Origin: Litoditis marina
Taxonomy: Eukaryota; Nematoda; Chromadorea; Rhabditida; Rhabditidae
DNA length: 64,000 nt
Direction: 5' to 3'
Assembly (NCBI GenBank): GCA_964036275.1
Contig: OZ038439.1
Span: forward strand, 7,198,169 to 7,262,168
The stretch's first letter is position 1, and the number at the start of each line of letters is the position of its first letter. Positions 39,568 through 49,791 of this stretch are shown here, one piece after another. The position numbers and the translations under genes are program-made. The notes below the pieces were generated by a model. That model was not told where the DNA came from, did no database searches, and saw only the letters and a list, made by a program, of their open reading frames with translations.

Positions 39568-39785
39568 TCACTCTATCTTCTTTGAGTCTTTACAATAGTT
39601 GAGACAACTGTAGAAATTGGGGAAATTGTTGTAGTTGCCACGCGCCCCGTAGTAGCTGAAACGGACACACGACTTCACAGCATGGTTGTAGCCGAATCTG
39701 GAGTACAAAAGAAGTATTTGTCACACCTGCTGAGACTCCTACAGGATCATTACAGTACCTTCATTTCGTTTCAAACATGTTAAAC

Positions 39786-39902
39786 AAGGACGATTATGTG
39801 GTCTAATCGCAACGTTTCAGTCCTTCAAACTGCAATACATTTTTCCCATTGCAGTTTGAAGGACCGTTGACACGAGATTGGTTCACATAATCGTCCTACT
39901 TG
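39786..39902. mobile_element. Palindromic MITE in a Kunitz-gene intron
   Basis: About 117 bp that folds on itself. AAGGACGATTATGTG opposes CACATAATCGTCCTACTTG, and the central arms CCTTCAAACTGCAAT and ATTGCAGTTTGAAGG flank a short loop. A solo fragment lies near 39235. Confidence 0.8.
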
Positions 39903-41769
39903 AATGTCAAACCTGTCACAAGTAAAGTTTCAAATACATCAGATAAAGTTGCAGTTTGCCATCGTTAACAGGAATGACACAGACAGCTCGAACTCTAACG
40001 TACAAATCGCGAGGAATTCTCAACAGGGGAGCACGAGTTGGAGATGCCGTTTCCCTACAATGTTACCGTTCCTTCGAGATACGGACTGTTTCACAATGCT
40101 TTTGTTGTGGAACTTTTTCCTTGACATTTTCAGAATGTCCTTGTGATTTTAGCGAAACCTTATCGTACCTCGGTTTATCAACAACTCCCTCTTGGAAAGT
40201 ACCAGTATCATCTCTCAGGGAACACACGTAATCTGGAAAAACAAAACATGTTTTTTCGTAAGATAATCAATAACCCTAATGTGTCTGGACTTGTGGAACT
40301 CTTTTTCTATCGAATTCTCTCATAATGATACAAAACTAGTTAGAACATGTGTTTAGTATCAAAAACTCAGTGGGAATAGAGAGAACTGCAATTCAGTCCA
40401 AAAATCATAAACTATTTTTTCCAGTTTTCATACTTGGGTTTGAGTTGACCAAGCCACCAAAAAGAGTTCACCAATGGGCCTATTTTACTCGAACACAAAG
40501 AAACTAAACGAGAAAAAACTGCAGAAATTAACCAACGCACCTTTGCTGGGACAACAAACTCCGTTGGTACACTTGTGACTTTTTGGACAGGACGGCGAAC
40601 ATTCGATGTATTTTCCGTCAGGAATTAGGTACACGGAACCACATTTATCGGCTGAAAGAAAACGTTTCCAATTAAATTCTAGATTTTGTTCGAGAGAACT
40701 CTCATAGTCTTGAGATTTCATTCTCACCAGTAACGTTGTTCGACACCGTTCTATACGTACTACTTTGATATACTCTGTTCAACCTATCGATGTCCTTCTA
40801 CAGTAATCCGTCAAATATTCAGAACGGTTTTTTTTTTCGAGCAATTAAGTGTTTTGGTTTCAAACTTTCAGCGATTGTAGTAGTGAGGGTGTAGAAGACA
40901 CTGCATAATCTTGAGAAAAAAAATCAAAAACGCCAGCACAGCAAACTTTGACCTGACATTTTGAGCATATTACTGTAGAGAGTTGAAAGCGGGTGGAACG
41001 AGCTATAGTAGTGCATACTTAGGCTGAACGCGGAATTTCACTTCCGACTCTGTGAAGTGGAAAACTACCGTCTCTGACACCGTATTTACTAAACTGGTGG
41101 TGGCATCCCGGAGCTCACTCTACTTAGAACATGCCTGTTTGTGTTACAGTATTCTACTGTACTCACAGTAAAATACAGAATGGTGGGAATACAAACCGAT
41201 TTTTTGGCGTTTCGATTGAAAAATTCAGTATTCTTCCGAACCGTTCGGTTCTTGAACAGTTTCGACTAGAAGCGATTTCGTAAAATACAGGGCAAGTTCG
41301 GAACACTCTTCTACATAGTCTTCTTGTACTTTAGCCGGCTCCTGTACATTAGTTATATCAACGTGAACATCTTGATAGCATTGAGCCGTAACTTTCAACG
41401 TTGACGTCGTGTGTTCTGAAATCTAGAACAAACTGTTTTTTAGTCGTACTCGAAGCCAAACCCACTTTTCCATAATGAACCTGATAGAAGTTTCTGCTGT
41501 GTTTTCCGGGAATGAGTTTCAAAATGGTTACCTTTTCTCCATTGATCGTGTGATTCTCCTTTCGGAGCCCAATCATCCACTGCCGCACTGCTCGGCAGCC
41601 CAATGGGGGATGACGTCACGGGTTTGGACTGCGCGGCAGCCCCAGCGACACAACTTGTCTGCAGAAATCATGAGGTCAATATAATCTCCTTGTTTTCTCT
41701 GATTCGCCTTCATTCTTGCTCAATTTTTATCACCCTCTTCCTCTTGTTCCTTTTCTCGATGTTTCTCTC

Positions 41770-41850
41770 TCTGTGTGTGCCTCCCCCTCTCCCTTTCTTC
41801 TCTTTTCTCTTTCTCTTTCTCTTTCTTCTCCCTCTCTCTCTCTGGTTTAC
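41770..41850 (+). repeat. CT-rich microsatellite abutting the broken Kunitz exon
   Basis: A CTCTTT/CTCTCT tract begins at the donor of exon 2 of the broken Kunitz gene. Slippage near it could have caused the base loss in the exon. Confidence 0.7.
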
Positions 41851-42986
41851 TCTGGTCACTCCTCCGATGACTCGAATCTGTTCTCGTTACCACCGCATCC
41901 CGCGTACGTGAATGGCTGGCAGACTTCTGAAGACACATGATATTTAGTTGAATATGAGTTGTTCTTTGATTTCATGGCACTATGAATTTCCCGAATCGTA
42001 ACTGCCGTTTGATCAAACTACCAATACATCAGAACCGTTTGAGACTGTGTTTTCTACTCCAACTCCTACATCAAAAGAGTGGTCTTCCGCACGCTGCTCA
42101 CAGCACCCCACGTGCGGTTCACGTGCGGTATAGTGTTACCCAGTTGTCGAAACAAGACTCGTGGAGGTAATACTTGCTGTTGGAAGATATGGATAAAAAT
42201 AACCACCAATACTTGGCATCACACTTGAAACACATCAAAATCATTATTGTTTTTTTTTCGCTTTTTCTTGTGCAAGATCCCAAAAAAACAGTTATTTGTA
42301 CGGTTCATATATGGTGTTTTGGTCGAAATAATCAATAAAATAAAACTACTCACTGTATCTGGCATCATAGTAGAACATTCGTTTGCTCGTCCCGTCTGAA
42401 CATGAAGATCCCTTGTCCCTCGGAAGGGAACAGTCGAAGGCTAGAGAGAGGGAAACCGAGAGGGCACAGAGAAGCAGAGACCTCATTCGATCTACCTGGA
42501 TCAATTACGCTTTTGGACAAGGGGAATATCAAAAGTTTATGGAAAATATCGAAAATAATTATATTGGTGACGAGAAATTCAAAACACAGTCGTTTCACAA
42601 AGTAGAATTATGTATGTAGTTAGCGGACTTTGTAGACGTATTTTTCATAATTTTACACGTGTACTTTCCTGACTACTGTTCGATATTGCTTCTGTATGTT
42701 ATTTGTCTGTGATCAATTGTATCCAAGTAATTCTGTGTTTAGTTGTTTTCTTTCTCGTTTAGCGCACCTCGTAGTGCATCAAATAAATAAATAAATAAAT
42801 AAAAAAGTATCCGGTAATGTTGATACAGGAAAACCACACAAAGTAGGATGAGGAGTAAAATTAATTTCCTATACTAACGAAAAACACTTCGAGGCGGACC
42901 GTGGTTGAGCAAGCGATAATGAACAACCACAAATCAACTCTGAACCAATATAGAGAAGAAGAGACATCGAGAAAGAGAGATGCAGA

Positions 42987-42989
<3 letters not shown>

Positions 42990-43068
<79 letters not shown>
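42990..43068 (+). repeat. (GA)n microsatellite
   Basis: Nearly pure GA dinucleotides over about 78 bp, between the divergent Kunitz genes. Confidence 0.95.
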
Positions 43069-43071
<3 letters not shown>

Positions 43072-43354
43072 GGCCGGAGTCGAGTAATACGTGTAGGAGA
43101 ACAGTTTAAATGCCGTCGAGTTGCGGGGCAGTTCAAACAGCGACGAATTTCAGTTTGTCTATCGAGTTAGCGCGGGAAAATCAACAAATTAACCAGAAAA
43201 ACGAGCAAATACTGGTAGGATTCTAGACACAGAATGGGAATGAGTGACAGGTTAGAGGAGAAAATGTGGGACATAATAACAATTAAAGTCACCTAGTGTA
43301 GATAAAATATAGAAAGAAGAGAAGGAATGAACAATGTTGCACTGAGCAAACTCC

Positions 43355-43549
43355 TATAGTCGTTGCCAACAGAAAGGCGGGAGGGTACTGTGTATTTCAT
43401 TTTCCGCTGTGTACGCACACATGTCTTCCATTCCTAAGCTTGCCCTCTATGTGCTCTAATAGCGCAGCGGTAAGCTTCTTCGCTATGAATCTTTTGCTCG
43501 CAGGTTCGATTCCTCCGAGAGTCAGAAACTTATAAATTAGGCACTCACT
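43355..43549 (+). mobile_element. tRNA-bearing MITE-like element, copy 6
   Basis: Full length, from TATAGTCGTTGCC to GGCACTCACT. The B-box-like GGTTCGATTCC is intact and the A-box region reads TAATAGCGCAGCGGTAAG. Confidence 0.85.
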
Positions 43550-44944
43550 TTACAAGCCTTGATTTACCCTCCAACTAGGCATTTCGGGCAATTACAATTC
43601 ATAATAATGAAAGCTCTAAGTTAAAATGGTTACAGTGTAAAAGAACAGTTATAAGTAAGAATAGAAGTGGTATTCGCCTCAACCTCATTGTTATATTCTT
43701 ATTATTCGTTTAGAAAAATAGCATTTCAAAGCGAATGGAAACTAATCCTACGATCGTAAAAGAGAGAAAATAGTTTGTATGTTTTTTTTTGTTTATAAAA
43801 ACAAACAAAAAACAAATTTGAGCTAATACTTTATATTAGTGTTTCACACGTTGTCTTCAACGTCCAACGGGTTTTACGTTTTCGCGCATTCGAAAAACAT
43901 CAAATCGGTCATATTTTCAGTTTTATCTCGAATAGTGTGGAATTTCGGCTAGTTGAAATGTACATTCTTTTGAAAACTGTCAGAAAATGTAAGAAAAACT
44001 TTGATCTTTTGTGTAAAAGCCACAGTTTTACTACGAACTTATTTGTACAAGTTCTTCCATACGATATTTTGATAGTTTGACAATAGATATAAAAAACATC
44101 TTTGAAGACACAAAACAACAATCTTTCTAAGAAGAAAAACTAACACCGAACGAAAATCCTTGCGGGGCAAACTTTCTCCGATTGGTAAACAGCAAGCAAT
44201 TACAATGGAATGAACTGGTTTGCCATTGGCACACTGAGAAAGAACATCTTCGAAGGGAAGAGAGATAGAGAGAGAAAAAAAGAGAGAGAGAGAGAAAGGG
44301 CGAGAGAGAAAAATAGAGAGAGAGAAGAGAAGAGATGTGGAAAATAGCAACTTTTTCATTTTAAGAATCTAATACTTTCTCCGGTGATTTGACTTTGAAA
44401 TTTGAAGTTTGAAGTTTGACGTTTAGACATTTCGACAACTGAGAAAAGTAGGAAATACGAATGTCATTGTCTTCTCGTCTTACTTATTCTCTTCTCACCT
44501 TCTCTTTCTTTGTCTCTCTTTCTCTCTCACTCTCTTCAAGCTCTTGTTCTATATGTTTCTCTTTATGCGTTCTTCTTTGTCTTTTTCCCCTTCTCCCTCT
44601 TCCTTTCTTTCTCTTTCTCTCTCTTTCCCTCAATCTCTCTCTGTTAGTATCACTTTCCCCCTGTTTACCCCCTAACCAGTCCCAGCAAATGAACTTTGTT
44701 TACCCTCAAATAGACCATGCTACATAAACTCCAGATACACGCAACCACACGCAAACTTTGATCACCTACGTACCCATAGCATTAGAAAAATTCCGTCAAA
44801 AATAATACAAACTCAAATACAGCTAGAGTTTTCAGTCTGAATATAACTTTTCCTCTGTTTCATCTCCAAAAACTCCCCTTTCTTTCATTTTACACAGTTT
44901 TTTTCTCGCCAATTTTATTGTTGTTTGACTTCAAGGTTTTACCG

Positions 44945-44955
44945 GTTAGTTTCAG
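44945..44955 (+). promoter_or_regulatory. Likely spliced-leader acceptor before the Kunitz gene
   Basis: TAGTTTCAG directly precedes the ATG at 44956. With no cis exon seen upstream, this fits an SL1-type trans-splice site. Confidence 0.55.
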
Positions 44956-47227
44956 ATGTCACGCCTTTCTCTGTTTCTATGTGTTTCTGCCCTCAGTTTC
45001 CATTTGGCAGTCGGCCAAGATCAAAAAGATTGCTCCGCCCCCAGAGATCGAGGAGATTACTGTAGCGATGGAGCTCAACAACAAATGTTCTATTTCGAGT
45101 CGAAACGAGGTGAGGAGACGTAATTATTGGAAACTGTGTATTCTTTAAAAGAATCGAATCATAAAACATCATAGGAAAAATTAGGGAAGTTATATCTTAT
45201 TGTTGTATTTATAGCAAACGTTTAGCAGAAGAATCGAGTTAGCAATTTGGATTTTCTGAGTTTTGAGTTGGTCACTACTCGATAAGCATACGTGTACAAC
45301 ACACTTTTCCTTTAATTTGAAATAAATTGAATAAAATGTAACAATTCTGCAGGTGTGTGTCAACCGTTCATGTTCAATGGTTGCAACGGAAACGGAAACC
45401 GATTCGCGACGTCGACCGAATGTCGAGAGTACTGTATCAATGGGGCAGGTCTTCAGGTGAGTACGGTTCATGTAAATTCATACGAAACTGAACTTGACTT
45501 GGACCGGAAAATGTTATGATATGCAATAAAATTTACATTGGATTATTGTTGTATTGTATGAAAAAGCGAAAAAAAATAAAAAAAACTTCTGGTCAAGAGC
45601 GAATTTAATCAGTGCTAGAGTGTAGGTTACCGGATACACTTTTTTAAAGTTTTGAATATCTGTTTTAATAATTAAATATACATTATACATGTTGTTCTCA
45701 TTCCAGCTGATGAGAGATGCTGCTGCCAACCAGACTGCGCTGACGACCGCCATGAAACGTTGGTTCACCCATCATTTTTTTCTGGGATGCGAAACGTAAA
45801 AGAGGATAATGTAACATACTCTTTCTTTAGAAAGATCTATATTATCATGGCAATCAAAATAACTTTCAGTTTTCACAAACTCTATAAGAAATGTTTCTCT
45901 TTCTATTTTTTATGGATGTTCTGATAGTGTTTTTAGTTGCTTGTCAAGCCGTCTTCGACACTTACCAAACTGCAATCCTAATTTTTAACGAGTTTTGTAA
46001 AAGTGGTTCGTTAAAAATAGTCCTATTTTCCAGTCGTATTTCTAGTCGCGCTGCGACATTGACAAAACTGAAACTATAATTCTACTTTAAATCAATTTTG
46101 TACACGTATTTATTTAAAGTTTATTGTAATTTAGTTGCTTGTCAAGCCATCTACGACACCGACCATCTCTCTCCGATCCAGTGTAATTCGATGGAAGAGT
46201 GCGGGGAAGGACACGAATGTAACAATGGATTCTGTTGTCCTAATGCAGGTTGGTGAAGAAAAGGAATCATTTTCGAAAGAGGTAACCGCTAAATCAATTA
46301 GTTTCACTGGTGTTTATTCATATACTTATCGATTGTATTCTTGGTTATCTAACTGGTTTTTTTTTTACTTTTCAAGTTACCTGAGTATCTAGAAAAAAAC
46401 TTCATCTAACGCATAATAAGAAGTTTCAAAGTTAGATTGAGTGCTATTTCCAAATTTGGTTCCACGGCACGCTCCACTTCACTGTTTGTTAGCCCAAACA
46501 ATGTTGACCTTAAAAAACGTCAACGAAACCGGTTGAACACGAATAAAGACTATGAAATAAAAAAAAACAATAATTTATCTCTTTCATTTCATTCAGATTA
46601 TTTGTGCAACCTCCGTTACGAGTCTGGTAAATTCGCAGTAGGCGGAGTGAAAAGCGACAAGTATTTCTGGACGCCACAGTACAGTACCTGCATGAGGTGG
46701 GTGTTTAGAAATTTTTTTTGGGAGTTTACATTAAAGGTGGCCTTTCATAACTTGATTGCGTTTGGAAAAATTCTCTCATGAACTGGAACTCAAACTCAAA
46801 CTTGAACTTCTTCGAAGACAGTCAAAAACTGGTTTGGACTGAATGTGGAACTACGATAACTATGGAAAACGACATTCAAAGTACAATAACAACATGAAGT
46901 GACAATGAAAATAGAACAACTGTTTGGATTACATATATTTGTGGTGTTTTGAGACAGACCACCAACATTTCCAACCAAAATCCGCTCAACATTGAAAACT
47001 GCTTTGTAATTACCTCATAATGAACAGAATCACCAGAAATTTACTAGAAACGAGTGCGTGTTATATTTTGTATATTTTTCATGGAACTTCATGAAATTTT
47101 CTCCTATATACATTTCACAACTTGAACTTATTCCAGATTTTCGTTCTACGGTTCTCTGGGAAATGCAAACAACTTCAAGGACTACAACTCGTGTATGAGA
47201 GTGTGTGGCAGTCAGAAGAAAAACTAG
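44956..47227 (+). CDS. Secreted Kunitz-lustrin-Kunitz protein
   Basis: Six exons (44956-45109, 45353-45456, 45707-45758, 46135-46248, 46597-46696, 47137-47227) with matching phases give 204 residues. The signal peptide is MSRLSLFLCVSALSFHLAVG. Kunitz domain 1 (DCSAPRDRGDYC to ECREYC) has all six Cys, and the residue after the second Cys (P1) is Ser. A linker (LMRDAAANQTALTT) leads to a lustrin-type module (ACQAIYD, ECGEGHEC, GFCCPNA). The second Kunitz-like domain (DYLCNLRYESG to SCMRVCGSQKKN) lacks the second and fourth Cys. It is probably an extracellular serine-protease inhibitor or matrix protein by family. It is the intact divergent paralogue of the gene at 39568-42486, which has the same exon phases. 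The donor of exon 3 (AAAC|GTTGGT) is weak but is the only one that fits the phase. Confidence 0.85.
45937..46010 (+). pseudogene. Relic duplicate of the lustrin exon start
   Basis: TTTTTAG|TTGCTTGTCAAGCC recurs 198 bp before the real exon at 46135, with the same acceptor. It starts VACQAVFDT like the real exon but then loses the Cys pattern. It is a local duplication of an acceptor plus exon start. Confidence 0.7.
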
Positions 47228-48454
47228 TGAAACTCATCTCAAACAAATTAAAAAAAGGAATTTTAAAAACATACAGTCTCTGAAAAATTCCACACTTTTG
47301 CTAGCCGTAACTATGACTTCATCCTTTCATTCATTCATATCTGTATAGAACACCAATTCGTTGATACTCAGGTTTTTGTAAGTTTTGCTCATCAGCTTTT
47401 CATTTTGACTTTTTTCACTTTATATGATGTTTTTCTGCATTCATTGTTTGTTACCGGTATTTTCATGTGTTTCCCTTACAATATCTTTCACTTTCTAATA
47501 GTTTCAGATAAGTCATTCGCATAAAAATTTAAGATTTACGTAAAAGTATCACAATGTTGCGTTTTCTAACGTTTGAAATAAACTTGTCGTTTGGTATACA
47601 CTCGCTTGTAAGATCAATCTCGTCCAAACTAGAGTCTATTTTCACTTCCAATAAAACTGTTTTTCTCTGATTTGGTGGAAATGATAGTGGTTATCGCAGT
47701 TGCGAACGCAATAAATCTCACTATCTCAACACAAGTTTCCCATCACAATAGAAATTTTCCATGTACACAATGTTCTTTGTTTGAAACATAGCGTTTTACC
47801 TTTGCGATATTCGAATCTCACAATGCAAATTACTTTGAAAATCTTCTCATTTGCACATTTCATCTCTAAGTTTATATGTTTTGCATTCATGGCAGATCGG
47901 GTGTAGCCGACTGTTGAGTATCACTAGTATAGTCGCTGAAACTCCCGAACATTCTCAGTTTAGGTTCAGTCGAAAGTGGAATCTCTTCCAGGTTTTTTAA
48001 AGTCTCAGGTTCAGGAAGTGACCACCTTTTTTAATTGCACACGTCATTTTCGATATATATTGCTCGAAAAGTCACTTGATCAAACTACAAACACAGCGAA
48101 ATAGGACCCTGTTCTTCGAACATAGCGATCGTATAGAACCTGTTCCTTACACGTCGAGATCAATTGAACGGAGATCAAAAACACTGGTTTCCGTTTTATC
48201 GGTTATGTGGTTCTTTTAACTGTTGTTCCTTTGTGCGTGGTTACCTTCTTTCAAGAAACACAGTGTATCAAATGAATAACGTAACATATACTTTCTAAAG
48301 CGTTTTTCCTTTGAGTTGGTTTGGCGAAATCGCCCCAGCTGCCTTTCACCATTTTAAAATGGCAGGTGGAAACACGTATACCAGGTTTCGAGCTGGAAAA
48401 CGGGCAATGAAGTAAAAGCAATGCGCATTTTCTCAAATTCATCGTTAGAAGAAG

Positions 48455-48610
48455 GTCAGTAAGTATTTTCGTACTGTTTCCATTCTCTCCGAGGGGTTCA
48501 ACTGATGACCAAACCCTCTGGGGAAAAAACCCAAACATCGTCTTGAATCAGGGTCGAAACGATTTTTAGTTCATCTTTCACTGAGCACATTCATATAACT
48601 ATAACATCCA
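48455..48610 (+). repeat. Dispersed repeat shared with 29780-29900 and 50974-51116
   Basis: GAGGGGTTCAACTGATGACC matches the copy near 29820. Its right part (AATCAGGGTCGAAACGATTT to GAGCACATTCATATAAC) matches the right arm of the foldback at 50974-51116. Confidence 0.7.
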
Positions 48611-48651
48611 AACTGTATTAGAAGTTCATAACCTTCTCTGAAGTTAAAATT

Positions 48652-48812
48652 CGAGTTGTTTACCAAGGTTCGCCAAAAACCCAAGTTGTAAATTAAAGTT
48701 TAGACAGTTTACCAAGAACTTGGTGCACAATTGTACACCAAACTTTGATTTCACAACTTTATATCAACTAGTGACCAAATTGGTGGGCGAATCTTGGTAA
48801 ACAATTCGGTTT
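48652..48812. mobile_element. Foldback MITE
   Basis: The outer arms GTTGTTTACCAAGGTTCGCC and GGCGAATCTTGGTAAACAAT are inverted copies. The inner AAAGTTTAGACAGTTTACCA and TGTACACCAAACTTT also oppose each other. There is no coding capacity. Confidence 0.75.
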
Positions 48813-49780
48813 TTTTCGTCGGAGTATATAAGACATCTCAATTTCACCACTTTTCTATGTTTATGACACAAACTTGATATATTTCGCTTTTCTTCTGTAG
48901 CAGAACGATAATTGTCACACAGGTAACAATTCTGCGTAGAACTAGTTTAATCATAGCGTATCAACCCCAGAAAAGGTCAGTGGAGACAATAGTAGGTGTG
49001 TTGTAACGCTTGCCACTGGCCATACTCCTGCTACCTTGTCGGGCTCGCTAAATCTACCACAGTTCATCTTCTACAACAATTCTTTTCGCAAACCCTTTGT
49101 TTTTTCCTGTTTCTGGGCTCGTTTCTAGCCGAACTTGGAAAAGAGTTCATTAATCGGTATCGAAATAATGTACTCTTCGAACATTTTTCACTTTTAAAAA
49201 GGAAATGTGTGCACTGAAAACAACAGAAACGTAAACGAATTGGCTAGAAAGTAAACTTTGATCTGTAGTGTCTAAAGATAAATAAAAAAAACCTAAAACA
49301 AACATCTTAGGGTCTGAATTGTTATCACGGTTTTGTTGTTCAGGATAATCTTACAATTTTTACAGACATACACCCTTTCTTATGGTTTTTTGTTTCTTAT
49401 CGGACCTCCAGAGTAGAATATATTTATATTTAGTCAACAAGGCAAATAGTGTTGACCTTGCATCTGATAAACCTCTAATCGTCTATCTTATTGCTAGTTC
49501 CAACGTTCCCCAGTGTTCTCAAAGTGTGAACAAGTTTTTTCGACGAATTCAATACGGAACTAGAAGTTGCCTAATTCAGTTTCACCACCTATTATAATGT
49601 CAAAAAATCTAACAAATCTCAATTTGGAAGTGTACGGTAATGAATACTGTGTACGTTGTGCAGCCTCATTCGTTGTAGTAGTGTATATGTCTTTTAGAAA
49701 GACGAATATCGAATATGAATAACCAAATATTTTTGATGTTTGTTTCAAATGATTTCACCAAATTTTGTTGTATATTTCGT

Positions 49781-49791
49781 CTCTCTTTCAG
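49781..49791 (+). promoter_or_regulatory. Likely spliced-leader acceptor before the dehydrogenase gene
   Basis: CTCTCTTTCAG directly precedes the ATG at 49792, with a pyrimidine-rich stretch upstream. This fits trans-splicing. Confidence 0.6.

Larger units (their letters stand above)
39568..42486 (-). pseudogene. Kunitz-lustrin-Kunitz protein with an in-frame stop
   Basis: Six exons on the minus strand: 42486-42354, 41926-41851, 41658-41532, 40651-40541, 40232-40169 and 39697-39568. The signal peptide is MRSLLLCALSVSLSLAF. Kunitz domain 1 runs from DCSLPRDKG to NRFESSEE. There the codon expected to encode the fifth Kunitz Cys reads TGA (41858-41856). The exon then reaches a good GTAAAC donor in phase 2, while the next exon needs phase 0. 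A one-base loss at the Cys codon would explain both faults. Downstream exons are intact: a linker (TSCVAGAAAQ), a lustrin-type six-Cys module (KCGSVYL to GVCCPSK) and a second Kunitz-like domain (YVCSLRDD to SCLNYCKDSKKIE). It is the head-to-head paralogue of the intact gene at 44956-47227. It could be a recent pseudogene or an assembly error. Confidence 0.75.
42487..44955. other. Divergent intergenic region between two Kunitz paralogues
   Basis: Separates head-to-head starts at 42486 and 44956, so it must hold both promoters. It contains an AAAT run (about 42780), a long GA microsatellite, tRNA-bearing element copy 6, a GA tract (about 44255-44335) and a CT tract (about 44470-44660). No other gene is supported. 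Confidence 0.7.
47228..49791. other. Intergenic between the Kunitz gene and the dehydrogenase gene
   Basis: Contains a dispersed repeat at 48455-48610 and a foldback element at about 48652-48812. No exon is supported on either strand. Confidence 0.6.

Noticed and set aside
41856..41858. Selenocysteine at the TGA that replaces a Kunitz cysteine
   Set aside because: The exon phase is also broken, no SECIS-like element was noticed, and nematodes are known to make very few selenoproteins. A base loss is simpler.
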